From Thermoplasmata archaeon (GTDB taxonomy: Archaea > Thermoplasmatota > Thermoplasmata > Lutacidiplasmatales > UBA184), in assembly GCA_027314915.1 (NCBI GenBank), contig DAHUZZ010000005.1:46486-110485 (forward strand): a DNA stretch of 64,000 nt. Direction: 5' to 3'. The translations under genes and the position numbers were made by a program. The notes beneath the pieces were generated by a model that was not told the DNA's origin, searched no databases, and saw only the letters and a list, made by a program, of their open reading frames with translations. How positions within the stretch are numbered: position 1 is the first letter of the stretch; every line of letters starts with the position of its first letter. Below are positions 8,854 to 18,402 of the stretch, one piece after another.

Positions 8854-10875
8854 ATGGCACCCGCGAAGAGCCTCGCCCAGCAGCTGGGCGAGAAGCAGCG
8901 GGAGATCTCCGTGGCGGAGTTCTTCGAGCGGAACCGCCAGATCCTGGGCTTCGACAACCCCGCCCGGGCGCTCCTCACCAGCGTGAAGGAGGCGATCGAC
9001 AACTCCCTGGATGCCTGCGAGGAGGCCGGCCTCCTCCCGGAGCTCAGCGTCGAGGTCCATAAGGACGGGGCCGACCGGTACCGCGTGATCGTCGAGGACA
9101 ACGGTCCGGGGATCGTCCGCAAGCAGATCCCGAACGTCTTCGCGCGGCTGCTCTACGGCTCGCGCTTCCACGCGAACCGGCAGTCCCGGGGCCAGCAGGG
9201 GATCGGGATCTCGGCCGCGGTCCTCTACGCCGCGCTCACCACCGCGCGACCGGCGAAGATCACCTCCAAGGTCGAGGAGGAGGAGGCCGCCCACGTCGTG
9301 GAGCTGTTCATCGACACCCAGAAGAACCTTCCCCGGATCGTCCGGGAGGACGTCGTCCTCTGGGACCGCCCCCACGGCATCAGGGTCGAGCTCGCGCTGA
9401 AGGCGAAGTACCAGCGGGGTCGCCAATCGCCCTACGAGTACCTCAAGGACACGGCGATCGTGAACCCCCACGCCCGGATCGTGCTCACCGAGCCGGACGG
9501 CACCCGGGTCACCTGGGAGCGGGCCGCCACGGAGATGCCCCCCGTGCCGAAGGAGGTGCTCCCGCACCCCTACGGCCTCGAGCTCGGCGAACTCTCCTCC
9601 CGTCTCAAGGCCTCCTCGCGCCCGACGGTCTCCGACGTCCTGCTCCACGAGTTCGCGGGGGTGACCCCCCGGGCGCTCAAGGAGATCCTGGCGGCCGCCC
9701 GGATCGCCCCGAAGACCGCGCCGGGCTCGATCCACGGGGAAGAGCTCGAGCAGCTCCTCTCGGCCCTCCACGCGGCCCCGCTGCTCCCGCCGAGCGCCGA
9801 GGCGCTCTCGCCGATCGGACCTCTCCTCATCAAGCGGGGGCTGCGGAACGTGCTGGGCGAGGTCCGCCCGGAGTTCTTCGCGCCACCGGTGAGCCGGCCC
9901 CCGAAGATCCGGGGCGGCTTCCCCTTCCTGGTCGAGGTCGGGCTCGTCTACGGGGGCGGGCTCCCCCTCGACCAACCCGTGCAGCTTTTGCGGTTCGCGA
10001 ACCGCGTGCCGCTCCTCTTCCAGCAGGGTGCCTGCGCCATCACCACGGCCGTCGGGGGGATGGATTGGCGCCGCTACGGGCTCGATCAGAAGGGCGGCGC
10101 CGGGATCCCGACGGGGCCGTGCGTCATCCTGGTGCACCTGGCCTCGACCAAGATCCCGTTCACGAGCGAGGCGAAGGAGGCCATCGCCGAGGACGAGGAG
10201 ATCGACCGGGAGGTCACCCTCGCCCTCCAGGCCGCCGCGCGGCACCTGAGGATCCACCTCTCGCGCCGGACGCGCCGGGAGCTCGCGGGGGAGAAGTTCG
10301 ACGTGATCCTGAAGATCCTGCCCCGGCTGGCCGCCAAGACGAGCGCGCTCGTCGGGAAGCCGGTGCCGGACCTCACCCCGGTCATCACCCGGATCATGGA
10401 CGTCGTCTACGTCGATCCCCAGCCGGTCGCGACCGAGGAGAAGAAGCCCGCGACGAGCCGGTTCACGATCGACGTCACGAACTACACCCCGCGCCCCCGG
10501 GTCCTCGAGCTCTTCCTCGAGATGCCCCCCGCCGAGTTCCCTCCGTCCAGGGTGCTCCCCGCGCCGGACGGGGTCGAGGCGCCGCTCGGGCGCGCGTGGT
10601 GGACGCTCCCCCGGCTCGAGCCGAGCGGGCGGACCCGGATCGAGCTCGACTTCCCGAGCGCGACCGAGGTGGACCTCGACGATCTCGACCTCTACGTCGC
10701 CGGCGTCGACGAGTCGCACCTGCTCGGCGCCGACCCCCTGCCCGGCGACTGGGAGGTCCGGCTCCCGCGCGCCATCGTGGAGGCCGCGGAGGCGGCCGCG
10801 GCGGCCGAGACGGCGGACGAAGCGGAGGTGGATTACGATGGCACCGAAACGAGCAGCCCCCTCGACGAAGAGTGA
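8854..10875 (+). CDS. top6B: DNA topoisomerase VI subunit B
   Basis: ATPase subunit of the type IIB topoisomerase that relaxes and decatenates DNA together with subunit A. It has 673 residues, longer than the roughly 530-residue minimal archaeal form. The GHKL ATP-binding motifs are clear: [10 protein letters not shown] (N box), EDNGPGI, and the [13 protein letters not shown] lid. An H2TH-like and transducer region follows, with a C-terminal extension of about 120 residues that includes an Ig-like stretch and an acidic end. The start is supported by a TATA box 29 bases upstream. Its 3' end overlaps top6A by 38 bases. Confidence 0.97.
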   Translation: MAPAKSLAQQLGEKQREISVAEFFERNRQILGFDNPARALLTSVKEAIDNSLDACEEAGLLPELSVEVHKDGADRYRVIVEDNGPGIVRKQIPNVFARLLYGSRFHANRQSRGQQGIGISAAVLYAALTTARPAKITSKVEEEEAAHVVELFIDTQKNLPRIVREDVVLWDRPHGIRVELALKAKYQRGRQSPYEYLKDTAIVNPHARIVLTEPDGTRVTWERAATEMPPVPKEVLPHPYGLELGELSSRLKASSRPTVSDVLLHEFAGVTPRALKEILAAARIAPKTAPGSIHGEELEQLLSALHAAPLLPPSAEALSPIGPLLIKRGLRNVLGEVRPEFFAPPVSRPPKIRGGFPFLVEVGLVYGGGLPLDQPVQLLRFANRVPLLFQQGACAITTAVGGMDWRRYGLDQKGGAGIPTGPCVILVHLASTKIPFTSEAKEAIAEDEEIDREVTLALQAAARHLRIHLSRRTRRELAGEKFDVILKILPRLAAKTSALVGKPVPDLTPVITRIMDVVYVDPQPVATEEKKPATSRFTIDVTNYTPRPRVLELFLEMPPAEFPPSRVLPAPDGVEAPLGRAWWTLPRLEPSGRTRIELDFPSATEVDLDDLDLYVAGVDESHLLGADPLPGDWEVRLPRAIVEAAEAAAAAETADEAEVDYDGTETSSPLDEE

Positions 10876-11965
10876 GGACGCGATCGCGGCCGAGGCGCTC
10901 CGGCCGACGCTCGACCTCGCCCGGGACGTCTACCGGCAGCTCGCCGACGGCGAGATCCCCCGGATGCGGCTCCCGCTCCGGACGAAGCAGAACATCTCCT
11001 TCCAGATGCGGGACGGCGTCTGGAGGCTCGGCCGCCAGATGGGGACCCGGAGCGCGCGGAAGAAGGACGGCGCGCTCATGCTGCTCCGGACCTTCTACCT
11101 GGTCGACTTCATCAACGAGATGGCCCGCGAGCGGAAGACCTCCACGCTCCGGGAGCTCTACTACATCAGCGAGGGCTGGGAGGAAGGGAAGTTCCACAGC
11201 GAGGACGAGTCGAACCTCCTCGTGGAGGACCTCGAGGTCCTGTGCGAGCGGCTCCGGGAGGACTTCCGCCTGCACCCGGAGGAGAACGGCGCCTCGGTGA
11301 TCGGCGACCTCACCCTTCGGGAGCGGAACCGGAAGGGGCAGGTGAAGAAGATCAACTGCCGCGACGATGTCGGGGACGGCGGCTACGCGCTCCCCTTCAA
11401 CGTCGAAAAGGAGAAGATCGAGCTCCTCTCGACGGGGGCGAAGTTCATCGTCGCCGTGGAGTGCGGCGGGATGGTCGACCGGCTCGCCGAGAACGGCTTC
11501 GACGAGGAGCACGACGCGCTGCTCGTGCACCTCAAGGGCCAGCCGGCGCGATCGACCCGGCGGTTCCTCAAGCGGCTCAACGCGGAGCTCAAGCTGCCGG
11601 TCATCGTCTTCACCGACGGCGATCCCTGGTCGTTCCGGATCTTCGCCTCGGTCGCCTACGGGGCCATCAAGACGGCGCACATCTCCCAGTACCTCGCGAC
11701 CCCGTCGGCCGAGTTCCTGGGCGTCACCCCCTCCGACATCGAGAACTACAAGCTCCCGAGCGACCAGCTCTCCGACCAGGACATCCGGGCGCTCCAGGCG
11801 GAGCTCACCGACCCCCGGTTCAAGACCGCCGAATGGCGGAGCGAGATCGAGCTCATGCTCAAGAACGGGAAGAAGGCCGAGCAGCAGTCGCTCGCCAAGT
11901 ACGGCCTCAACTACGTGACCGAGACCTACCTCCCCGAGAAGCTCGGCGAGATGAACGTGATCTAG
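10838..11965 (+). CDS. top6A: DNA topoisomerase VI subunit A
   Basis: DNA-cleaving subunit of topoisomerase VI, a homologue of Spo11, 375 residues. The catalytic tyrosine lies in the TLRELYY motif (Y108/Y109). The Toprim metal residues are visible as E208 in AVECGGM and D260/D262 in FTDGDPW. The ATG at 10838 lies inside the last codons of top6B, a 38-base overlap, which ties the two subunits' synthesis together. It converges on the minus-strand pair with only 16 bases between stops. Confidence 0.97.
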   Translation: MAPKRAAPSTKSEDAIAAEALRPTLDLARDVYRQLADGEIPRMRLPLRTKQNISFQMRDGVWRLGRQMGTRSARKKDGALMLLRTFYLVDFINEMARERKTSTLRELYYISEGWEEGKFHSEDESNLLVEDLEVLCERLREDFRLHPEENGASVIGDLTLRERNRKGQVKKINCRDDVGDGGYALPFNVEKEKIELLSTGAKFIVAVECGGMVDRLAENGFDEEHDALLVHLKGQPARSTRRFLKRLNAELKLPVIVFTDGDPWSFRIFASVAYGAIKTAHISQYLATPSAEFLGVTPSDIENYKLPSDQLSDQDIRALQAELTDPRFKTAEWRSEIELMLKNGKKAEQQSLAKYGLNYVTETYLPEKLGEMNVI

Positions 11966-11981
11966 TGCCCGTCCGCGCGGC

Positions 11982-12392
11982 TCACGGCGGCGGGTCGGCG
12001 GGCGGCATCGTCCCGATCCCGACCCACAGCGAGTCCGCCCAGTAGTCCACGGTCTCGGGGATCCCCCGGAGGCTCACGACCCGGCCGCCCCCCCGGCGGA
12101 CGGTGTCGAGCTCGTCCCGGAGACGGTCGGGGGGCTCCGCACACCGTCGGGCGAGCTCCTGACGGAGCTGCCGCTCGAGCCCGCGATCGAGCCACCGGGC
12201 GGGGTGGCGCACGGCCAGGCGATAGTGGGACCCGCCGTCGAGCTGGTCGACCCGGAAGATCCTCCACTCGAGGGGCTCGTTCCGCTCGGCGGCGACCGTC
12301 GCGGCGGCGAGGTTCCCGGCCGCCTCCGCGACCGGGTCCAGCTGGAGCGGATCGCCCTCGAGACGGAAGGCGACGTCCGGTCCCTGCGTCAT
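11982..12392 (-). CDS. Unknown protein, second gene of a pair
   Basis: I do not recognise this 136-residue soluble protein. It is acidic and Leu/Arg-rich, with the segment WRIFRVDQLDGGSHYRLAVRH near the middle and a proline-rich end. There is no signal peptide, membrane segment or metal motif. It starts at ATG 12392, 23 bases after the stop of the upstream gene on the same strand, and converges with top6A with only a 16-base gap. Codon use matches its neighbours, so it looks like a genuine gene. Function unknown. Confidence 0.6.
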   Translation of the reverse strand: MTQGPDVAFRLEGDPLQLDPVAEAAGNLAAATVAAERNEPLEWRIFRVDQLDGGSHYRLAVRHPARWLDRGLERQLRQELARRCAEPPDRLRDELDTVRRGGGRVVSLRGIPETVDYWADSLWVGIGTMPPADPPP

Positions 12393-12415
12393 GGGCCCCC
12401 CTCCGCCGCGCCCCG

Positions 12416-12838
12416 CTACCCCAGCGACCCGGTGAGGAGCGGGCGGATCGAGGGGGCGAGCAGCGACGGGGCGCGCGCCGCGGGCACGTAGAGGACCCCG
12501 TCCTCCCCGACCCGGGTGCGGACCCAGGGGATCCCCTGCTCCACGAACCGCTCGGCGTCGGCCGCGCTCTCGAGGGCGACCCCCGTGCTCCGAGGTCCCG
12601 GGTGCGCGCCGTCCTCGCCGAGCACGAGCTCGTCGACCGCTTCATCGTAGAGCAGCCAGCCGGTCGGCACCGCCACCCGGAGCTTGACCAGGTTGGGCCG
12701 CAGCTTCGCCTCGCTCTCCGTCTCGGTCCGGGCGAAGACCGTGTAGGGTTCCCCTTCGACCTCGGCGGCGTGGTCGAAGGCGAAGCTCTTCGACCGGAAC
12801 GACAGGAGGTTCATCGAGATCGTATCGGCCTCGAGCAC
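12416..12838 (-). CDS. Unknown protein, first gene of a pair
   Basis: A 140-residue soluble protein of unknown family, with a beta-rich look (AFDHAAEVEGEPYTVFART near the N-terminus). I chose GTG 12838 because a TATA-like CTTTAAGG lies 26 bases upstream, which predicts a leaderless transcript starting there. An internal ATG at 12814 would shorten it by eight residues. The following gene starts 23 bases after its stop, so the two likely form an operon. No function can be assigned. Confidence 0.65.
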   Translation of the reverse strand: MLEADTISMNLLSFRSKSFAFDHAAEVEGEPYTVFARTETESEAKLRPNLVKLRVAVPTGWLLYDEAVDELVLGEDGAHPGPRSTGVALESAADAERFVEQGIPWVRTRVGEDGVLYVPAARAPSLLAPSIRPLLTGSLG

Positions 12839-12860
12839 GCGGGGGCCATCCGCCCTCCCG

Positions 12861-12868
12861 CTTTAAGG
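12861..12868 (-). promoter_or_regulatory. TATA box for the unknown gene pair
   Basis: CCTTAAAG read on the minus strand, centred about 26 bases before GTG 12838. It fits leaderless initiation at that codon. Confidence 0.5.
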
Positions 12869-12909
12869 CGAGTTCCGGGGACGCCCGCCGACCCCACGCG
12901 CCGGCGCCC

Positions 12910-14982
12910 CTACCTCGAGAGCGAGACGAGCCGCAGGGAGAGGGAGTTGAGGACCACCGAGGTCGAGGAGAGCGCCATGGCGAGCGCTCCCGTGATGGGG
13001 AGCACGCTGTAGATGCCGAGGCCGAAGACCGGCACGAGCGCGCCCGCGGCCACGGGCAGCAGGACGGCGTTGTACCCCAGGGCCCACTCGAGGTTGCCGC
13101 GGACCTTCCCGACGGTCCGCCGTCCCAGCCGGAGCGCCAGCGCGACCCCCCGGAAGTCCGAGCGGACGAGGATCACGCCCCCCGCCTCCTTCGCGACGTC
13201 GGTCCCCGCCCCGATGGCGATCCCCAGGTCCGCGGCCGCGAGCGCCGGGGCATCGTTGATGCCGTCGCCGACGTAGGCCACGTGTTTCCCCCGGGCGCGG
13301 TACTCCCGGAGGAGCGCGAGCTTCCCCTCGGGCCGGACCCCGGCATGCACCTCCGTGATGCCGACCTGGCGCGCGATGTGACGGGCCGCCGCTTCGTGGT
13401 CGCCCGTGACCATCACCACGGAGATGCCGTCGCGCGCCAGGGTGGCCACCGCCTCCCGGACCCCGGGCGCCACCACGTCCGAGAATCCCAGGAGGCCGAG
13501 CGGGCGGCCCTCCTCGAGGACCACCGACCAGGTCTTGCCCTCCGACGCGACCCGTTCCGCCTCCTTCCCGAGCCCCCCGAGCTCGAGGTGCTCCTCCCGG
13601 GCCGAGGCGCCTCGCAGGATGGAGACCGTCCGGCCCCCCCGCACCCCCGTGATCCCCCGCCCCGCGTCCGCCGAGATGCCCGAGATCGGCTCCGGGGCGA
13701 CCCCCTCCTGCCGGGCGAGGGCGACGACGGCCCGGGCGAGCGGGTGCTCCGACCCCCCCTCGAGGCCCGCGGCCACCGCGAGGAGACGGCGCCGGTCTTC
13801 GCCCGCCACGGGGAGCAGGTCGGTCAGCGTCGGCGCGCCCCGGGTCAGCGTCCCGGTCTTGTCGGAGAGGACCACGTCGACCCGGCTCGCCCGCTCGAGG
13901 GAATCGCGGCCCTTGAACAGGATCCCCTCCTCCGCGGCCCGGCCCGTCCCGACCACGATGGCGGCCGGCGTGGCGATCCCGAAGGCGCAGGGGCAGGCCG
14001 TGATGGCGATGGACACGAAGACGAGGAGCGCCACGGTGAGACCCACCCCGTCGAGCAGCCAGGCGATCGAGGCCAGCGTGGCGAGGAGGAGCACGAGCGG
14101 GACGAAGACGGAGGCGATGCGGTCCGCGAGCTGCTGGAGCGGCACCCGGCTCGTCTCCGCCTCGGCCACCAGCTGCCCGATCTGGGCGAGCACGGTGTCC
14201 TCGCCGACCTTCGTGGCCTCGACGGTCAGCAACCCCTCGCCGTTGATCGCCCCGGCGATCACCGGGTCGCCGGGTCCCTTGTCGACCGGAAGGCTCTCAC
14301 CGGTGAGCAGCGACTCGTCGACCGCGGACCGGCCCTCGACGATGACGCCGTCGGTGGGAAAGCGACCCCCGGGCCGCACCCGGAACCGTTCCTTCGCCTG
14401 GACCTCGGCGACCGGCACCTCGACCTCCGCGCCCCCCCGCAGGACGAGGGCGGTCGTGGGCAGGAGCTCCTTGAGCCTCCTCAGGGAACCCCGCGCCCGT
14501 TCGCGGGTGAGATGCTCGAGGTAGTTGCCCGTCAGGATCAGCGTGACGATCAGCGAGGACGCATCGAAGTAGTACGCCGGCGGCAGCCGGCTCGGGAAGA
14601 ACACCACCGCCGCACTGTAGAGGAAGGCGACGGTCGTCCCCACCGCGATGAGGACGTCCATGTTCCAGACCCGGCTCCGGATCGCGTCGACCGTTCCCCG
14701 GTAGAACTGCAGCCCCGGGTAGAACTGGACCACCGCGGCGAGGGCGAACGCGGCGTACGGCCAGTCGTGGAACGGCCCGAGGTACGTGAGCGCGATCACG
14801 GCCGCGGAGAGCGGCCAGGCGACCGCGAGCCGGCGCCTCAGCCGTGCGAGCTGCCGGGCGGGGGCCGAGAACTCCTCGAGGCACCCGGAGGCGCAGAAGT
14901 AGTAGGTCCGGTTGTCCCGGACGAGCGTGAGCTCCGCGGTCCGCTCCTCGACGAACATCCCGCAGACGGGGTCGGTCGCCAT
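12910..14982 (-). CDS. Copper-type P1B-ATPase with N-terminal YHS domain
   Basis: Heavy-metal transporting P-type ATPase, 690 residues, most likely a Cu(I)/Ag(I) exporter. The transmembrane metal site is TACPCAF (C330, C332). The phosphorylated aspartate is D374 in DKTGTLT; TGES and GDGINDAP are also present, as is the SSTSVVLNSLSL helix typical of copper pumps. Instead of a ferredoxin-like HMA domain, the N-terminus is a YHS (TRASH-like) domain with DPVCGM (C7) and YYFCASGC (C30, C34). It lies 27 bases downstream of a separate 47-residue YHS protein. The start has GGGGAG just upstream. Copper specificity is inferred from the CPC motif. Confidence 0.93.
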   Translation of the reverse strand: MATDPVCGMFVEERTAELTLVRDNRTYYFCASGCLEEFSAPARQLARLRRRLAVAWPLSAAVIALTYLGPFHDWPYAAFALAAVVQFYPGLQFYRGTVDAIRSRVWNMDVLIAVGTTVAFLYSAAVVFFPSRLPPAYYFDASSLIVTLILTGNYLEHLTRERARGSLRRLKELLPTTALVLRGGAEVEVPVAEVQAKERFRVRPGGRFPTDGVIVEGRSAVDESLLTGESLPVDKGPGDPVIAGAINGEGLLTVEATKVGEDTVLAQIGQLVAEAETSRVPLQQLADRIASVFVPLVLLLATLASIAWLLDGVGLTVALLVFVSIAITACPCAFGIATPAAIVVGTGRAAEEGILFKGRDSLERASRVDVVLSDKTGTLTRGAPTLTDLLPVAGEDRRRLLAVAAGLEGGSEHPLARAVVALARQEGVAPEPISGISADAGRGITGVRGGRTVSILRGASAREEHLELGGLGKEAERVASEGKTWSVVLEEGRPLGLLGFSDVVAPGVREAVATLARDGISVVMVTGDHEAAARHIARQVGITEVHAGVRPEGKLALLREYRARGKHVAYVGDGINDAPALAAADLGIAIGAGTDVAKEAGGVILVRSDFRGVALALRLGRRTVGKVRGNLEWALGYNAVLLPVAAGALVPVFGLGIYSVLPITGALAMALSSTSVVLNSLSLRLVSLSR

Positions 14983-15009
14983 CGGCTCCCCTCCCCCGCG
15001 GGAACGGGA

Positions 15010-15153
15010 CTACTTCGCCCTGCGACGGGCCTCGAAGGTCCTCTGGCAACCGGGGTTGCAGAAGTAGACCGTCTCCCCGTCGTACGTTCCCTTCGCCGGC
15101 GCCTTCTCGGTGTCGACCGTCATCCCGCAGACCGGGTCCTTCGCCTTCGCCAT
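15010..15153 (-). CDS. Small YHS-domain protein, candidate metallochaperone
   Basis: A 47-residue protein that is nearly only a YHS domain: DPVCGM near the N-terminus (C9) and VYFCNPGC (C32, C36), then a basic tail. YHS domains bind copper or other soft metals, and this one resembles the N-terminal domain of the ATPase that follows 27 bases downstream. It is therefore a good candidate for a chaperone that delivers metal to the pump; that role is inference. ATG 15153 lies about 9 bases after the start point predicted from the TATA box. It is easily missed by gene callers because of its size. Confidence 0.8.
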   Translation of the reverse strand: MAKAKDPVCGMTVDTEKAPAKGTYDGETVYFCNPGCQRTFEARRRAK

Positions 15154-15171
15154 GCTAATGCCCTCGGACCG

Positions 15172-15190
15172 AATATCAGATTAGGATATT
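15172..15190. promoter_or_regulatory. Palindromic operator and TATA in divergent promoter
   Basis: A perfect inverted repeat AATATC-N7-GATATT lies between the divergent YHS and CGNR genes in a local AT-rich island. The right arm is also part of the TATA-like element for both directions. A protein bound here could block both promoters, so it is a candidate metal-responsive operator. The binding factor is not known; the CGNR protein is one guess. Confidence 0.5.
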
Positions 15191-15227
15191 TACCCTCTTC
15201 GTCTTCGGGAGGGCGAAGGAAGCGGCC

Positions 15228-15800
15228 ATGCACCGTCCCACACCGTCGGGGGGACCCTCCCTTCCGGTCGCGTTCGCGAACACCGTCCGCTGCGACGCCT
15301 GCCGCTCGGACGATGCGCTGGCGACCCCGCGCCGCTACCGGGCGTGGGCCCGCCGGGTCGGCGGCGAGCTGCCGGAGCGGATCCCCGCCGACGACCTCGC
15401 GGCACTGCGACGGCTCCGGAGCGCGGTCACCGCCCTGCTCCGGTCCGCGATCGAACGTTCGGCCCCGCCCCGTTCCGCGCTGGACCGGCTCCGGGCGGCG
15501 GGGCGCGCGACGGTCCCCCGCCCCGTCCTCGCGTGGTCGGGGGCCGGCTGGGTCGTTCGGGAGGCCGTCCCGGACGTGCCTTCGCGGCGGCGCGTCGGGG
15601 AGATGCTGCAGGAGGCGACCACCTCCCTGCTGACCGGACCGCACCGGGAACAGCTCCGGGCCTGCGAGGGGAAGGGGTGCGCCCACTTCCTCCTCGCCCG
15701 CACCCGGGGCCAGCGCTGGTGCTCGGCGACCGGGTGCGGGAACCGGGCCCGCGTGGCCCGTCACTACGAGCGCGCCAAGCGGCGTCGTCCGGACCGATAG
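15228..15800 (+). CDS. CGNR zinc-finger (ABATE-type) regulator-like protein
   Basis: 190 residues with a C-terminal CGNR zinc finger: C146 and C151 in CEGKGC, then C165 and C170 in WCSATGCGNR, followed by a basic tail. The N-terminal part matches the layout of ABATE/CGNR proteins, a family mostly known from bacteria and thought to regulate transcription. Its divergent position against the YHS/ATPase operon, with a palindrome between them, suggests local control of metal export. A bacterial origin is possible, but base composition does not stand out from neighbours. Confidence 0.8.
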   Translation: MHRPTPSGGPSLPVAFANTVRCDACRSDDALATPRRYRAWARRVGGELPERIPADDLAALRRLRSAVTALLRSAIERSAPPRSALDRLRAAGRATVPRPVLAWSGAGWVVREAVPDVPSRRRVGEMLQEATTSLLTGPHREQLRACEGKGCAHFLLARTRGQRWCSATGCGNRARVARHYERAKRRRPDR

Positions 15801-15890
15801 CCGGTCGCGCCCGGGGGCCCGGGGGGCCGACCCGGGGCCCCGACGGAACCCCGTTCCGCCGTCGACGGCGGGCAGCCCCGCCGGCCAATC

Positions 15891-15898
15891 ATTATAAA
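15891..15898 (+). promoter_or_regulatory. TATA box of the eL41 gene
   Basis: ATTATAAA, one of the best TATA matches in the window, 43 bases before ATG 15938. It predicts a start near 15922 and a leader of about 16 bases containing GGTGGG directly before the ATG. The rest of the 137-base gap is GC-rich, with no other feature seen. Confidence 0.65.
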
Positions 15899-15937
15899 CG
15901 ACCGCCGCTAGGCCGCCGCCACGTCGGAAGCGGTGGG

Positions 15938-16045
15938 ATGAAACGCTCCTCTCGGGTCTGGAAGAAGCGCGGCCATATGCGCTGGAAGTGGCGCAAGAAG
16001 CGGATGCGCCGGCGCATGCGGGCGCAGAAGATGCGCCACCAGTAG
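15938..16045 (+). CDS. rpl41e: Large ribosomal subunit protein eL41
   Basis: A 35-residue, extremely basic peptide: 17 of the residues are Lys or Arg, and the core HMRWKWRKKRMRRR matches the eL41 ribosomal protein. Archaeal eL41 proteins have an N-terminal MKR...WKKKGRMRWKW layout, so ATG 15938 is favoured over the internal ATG 15977, which would give 22 residues. It sits in the bridge region between ribosomal subunits in the known family. It has its own strong TATA box and stands alone. Its size makes it invisible to most gene callers. Confidence 0.85.
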   Translation: MKRSSRVWKKRGHMRWKWRKKRMRRRMRAQKMRHQ

Positions 16046-16100
16046 GGTGCTGGGGGGGACGACCCGGGACCCCGGGCGCGCGCGGTCGGATCGGCGGGGC

Positions 16101-16328
16101 TTACCAGCCCAGCCGGTCGAGCGTGCGATCGTCCCGGGTCGCCTTCTTGTACTGCTTGTAGTGGGCGCGGCAGAGGGCGGCGCGCCGACCCTCCTCCGGG
16201 AGGTCGGGGAACGCCTTGCGCACCTCCGAGCGGGCCAGCGAGCGCACGGCCCCCTCGGGGCAGCCGGCGATGTCGCACGCCGCCTCGCTCTCCGCCCCGC
16301 GCCGGCGGGGGGAGATCGCCCCGCTCAT
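16101..16328 (-). CDS. Small Cys/His protein after sucD
   Basis: A 75-residue basic protein with a possible zinc site: C18 and C23 in CDIAGC, then C53 and H56 in CRAH. It ends with a Lys/Tyr-rich helix. I do not recognise the family. ATG 16328 overlaps the stop of sucD as ATGA, so it is the third gene of the sucCD operon. Proteins of this shape often bind nucleic acid, but no function is claimed. Confidence 0.7.
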   Translation of the reverse strand: MSGAISPRRRGAESEAACDIAGCPEGAVRSLARSEVRKAFPDLPEEGRRAALCRAHYKQYKKATRDDRTLDRLGW

Positions 16329-17209
16329 CGCCGGCCGTGCTCCTGGAGCAGCTGGGCGACCAGGCCCGGGATCTCGTAGGGGAACTGCGCGACCCGGACC
16401 CCCGCCCCTTCGAGGGCGCGGACCTTGCTCTCGGCGGTGCCACGTCCCCGGGCGATGATGGCCCCCGCATGGCCCATCCGCTTCCCGGGCGGGGCCGACC
16501 GGCCGGCGATGTAGGCGACCACCGGCTTGTCCAGGTGGTGGTGGAGGTACTCCGCCGCCTCCTCCTCGGCCGTGCCGCCGATCTCGCCCACCATGACGAT
16601 GACGTCCGTGTCGGGGTCCTCCTCGAACCAGGGCAGGGCGTCCACGAAGCTCGTGCCCACGACCGGGTCCCCGCCCAGGCCGATGCAGGTGCTCTGGCCG
16701 AGCCCCACGTCCTTGATGCCGCTCACGATCTCGTAGGTGAGCGTCCCGCTGCGCGAGACCACGCCGACCCGGCCCGGCCGGAAGACCACGTTCGGGATGA
16801 TCCCGACCTTGGCCTTGCCGGGGGCCGCGATCCCGGGGCAGTTCGGCCCGATGATCCGGGCCCCCCGGAGGCGGGCGTAGTGGTACATCGTGAGCATGTC
16901 GTGGAACGGGATGTGCTCGGTCACGACCACGGCGAGCCGGATCCCGGCGTCGACCGCCTCGAGGAAGGCATCGCGGGCGAACGGGGCCGGCACGAAGATG
17001 CAGCTCGCATTGGCCCCGGTCGTCGCGACCGCCTCTTCCACGGAGTCGAAGACCGGCACGCCGTCCACCGTCTGGCCGCCCTTCCCGGGGGTGGTGCCGG
17101 CCACCACCTTCGATCCGAACGCCTTCATCTGGACCGTGTGGACCGTGCCCTGGTGGCCGGTGATCCCCTGGACCAGCACCCGGGTGTCGCCGTCGACGAG
17201 CACGCTCAT
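16325..17209 (-). CDS. sucD: Succinate-CoA ligase subunit alpha
   Basis: Alpha subunit of succinyl-CoA synthetase, 294 residues, which interconverts succinyl-CoA and succinate with nucleoside triphosphate formation in the TCA cycle. The CoA-binding Rossmann region is near [16 protein letters not shown]. The phosphohistidine is H247 in [11 protein letters not shown] 17209 overlaps the sucC stop as ATGA, and its own stop overlaps the next gene the same way, giving a tightly packed three-gene operon. Confidence 0.96.
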   Translation of the reverse strand: MSVLVDGDTRVLVQGITGHQGTVHTVQMKAFGSKVVAGTTPGKGGQTVDGVPVFDSVEEAVATTGANASCIFVPAPFARDAFLEAVDAGIRLAVVVTEHIPFHDMLTMYHYARLRGARIIGPNCPGIAAPGKAKVGIIPNVVFRPGRVGVVSRSGTLTYEIVSGIKDVGLGQSTCIGLGGDPVVGTSFVDALPWFEEDPDTDVIVMVGEIGGTAEEEAAEYLHHHLDKPVVAYIAGRSAPPGKRMGHAGAIIARGRGTAESKVRALEGAGVRVAQFPYEIPGLVAQLLQEHGRR

Positions 17210-18339
17210 GGCCGCCCTCCGGCCGAGGCCACCGCGGCCCGGGCCGACTCCTCGAGCTCCCGGAGCGAGATCACGCCGGCCGAGCGGAGGATCGCGATCC
17301 CCTCCGTCTCGTTGTTGCCCCGGATGCGGGCGACGAGCGGGAACCGCTCGCCCTCGGGCACCTGCTTCATCGCGTCGACGAGCCCCCGGGCCACGGTGTC
17401 GCAGCGCGTGACCCCGCCGAAGATGTTGAGGAAGACCGAGGCGGGCTTCGCCCGGGCCATGAGGAGGAACGCCTGCGTCACCTTCGAGGGGTCGTCGGTC
17501 CCGCCCAGGTCGAGGAAGACGCCGGGTCGGCCGCCGAACTTCTGCAGCACGTCGAGCGTCGCCATGGTCAGCCCGGCGCCGTTCGCGATGACCCCGATGT
17601 TGCCGTCGAGCTGGACGAAGGCGATCCCCTCCTCGCGGGCGACCTCCTCGAGCGGGGTGCGGTCGTCCCGGATGTCGGCGTACTCCGGGTGCCGGAACGT
17701 CGCGTCGTCCTCGACGATGACCTTCGCATCCAGCGCCACCAGCCCGTCGCCCACCAGGGCGAGCGGATTGATCTCGACGAGCTCGGCGTCCTCCTTCTGG
17801 AAGACCCACCAGAGCCGGTCGAGGAGGCTCTCGAGCGCCTTCGCCGTCGGTCCGGCGACGCCGAGCTGCCGGGCCGCCTTCCGCCGCTCGTAGGCCGCGA
17901 GGCCGATGAAGGGATGGATCGGCAGGCGGAGGATCGCCTCCTCCGCGACGTTCTCGATCTCGACCCCGCCCTGCGCGCTCACCATGAGGAGCGGCAACCG
18001 GGCGCTGCGGTCGAGCGTGAGCGAGACGTAGAACTCCTTGGCGATGGGGAGCTTCTCCTCGAGGAGGACCTCGCGGACCGTCTCGCCCTTGAACTCGGTG
18101 CCCAGGATCGCCCGGGCGGCGGCCTCGGCCTCCGCCGGCGAGTTCGCGAACCGGACGGCGCCCCCCTTGCCCCGGCCGCCCGCCAGGACCTGGGCCTTCA
18201 CCACGCAGGGCAGCGGGACGTCCCCCGACTCCGCCGCGGCCCGCGCCTCTTCCGGGCTGCGGATGACGCGGCCGCGGGGCAGCGGAATGCCGTTCTTCCG
18301 GAAGATCTCCTTCCCCCGCCATTCGGCGAGCTTGACCAT
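17206..18339 (-). CDS. sucC: Succinate-CoA ligase subunit beta
   Basis: ATP-grasp beta subunit of succinyl-CoA synthetase, 377 residues, the normal family length. [18 protein letters not shown] in the nucleotide-binding domain, EINPLAL, and the C-terminal [12 protein letters not shown] loop are all characteristic. It is the first gene of the operon, with a TATA-like element about 38 bases before ATG 18339. With citrate synthase and the 2-oxoacid:ferredoxin oxidoreductase elsewhere in the window it supports a working oxidative TCA cycle. Whether it uses ADP or GDP is not evident. Confidence 0.96.
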   Translation of the reverse strand: MVKLAEWRGKEIFRKNGIPLPRGRVIRSPEEARAAAESGDVPLPCVVKAQVLAGGRGKGGAVRFANSPAEAEAAARAILGTEFKGETVREVLLEEKLPIAKEFYVSLTLDRSARLPLLMVSAQGGVEIENVAEEAILRLPIHPFIGLAAYERRKAARQLGVAGPTAKALESLLDRLWWVFQKEDAELVEINPLALVGDGLVALDAKVIVEDDATFRHPEYADIRDDRTPLEEVAREEGIAFVQLDGNIGVIANGAGLTMATLDVLQKFGGRPGVFLDLGGTDDPSKVTQAFLLMARAKPASVFLNIFGGVTRCDTVARGLVDAMKQVPEGERFPLVARIRGNNETEGIAILRSAGVISLRELEESARAAVASAGGRP

Positions 18340-18373
18340 CGATATCCCCTCGACCGCGTGCGAGAAGCGCCCG

Positions 18374-18381
18374 CTAATAAG
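18374..18381 (-). promoter_or_regulatory. TATA box of sucC operon
   Basis: CTTATTAG on the minus strand, predicting a start about 13 bases before the sucC ATG. Confidence 0.5.
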
Positions 18382-18402
18382 GGACGCGGCGCGGCGGGAC
18401 GG

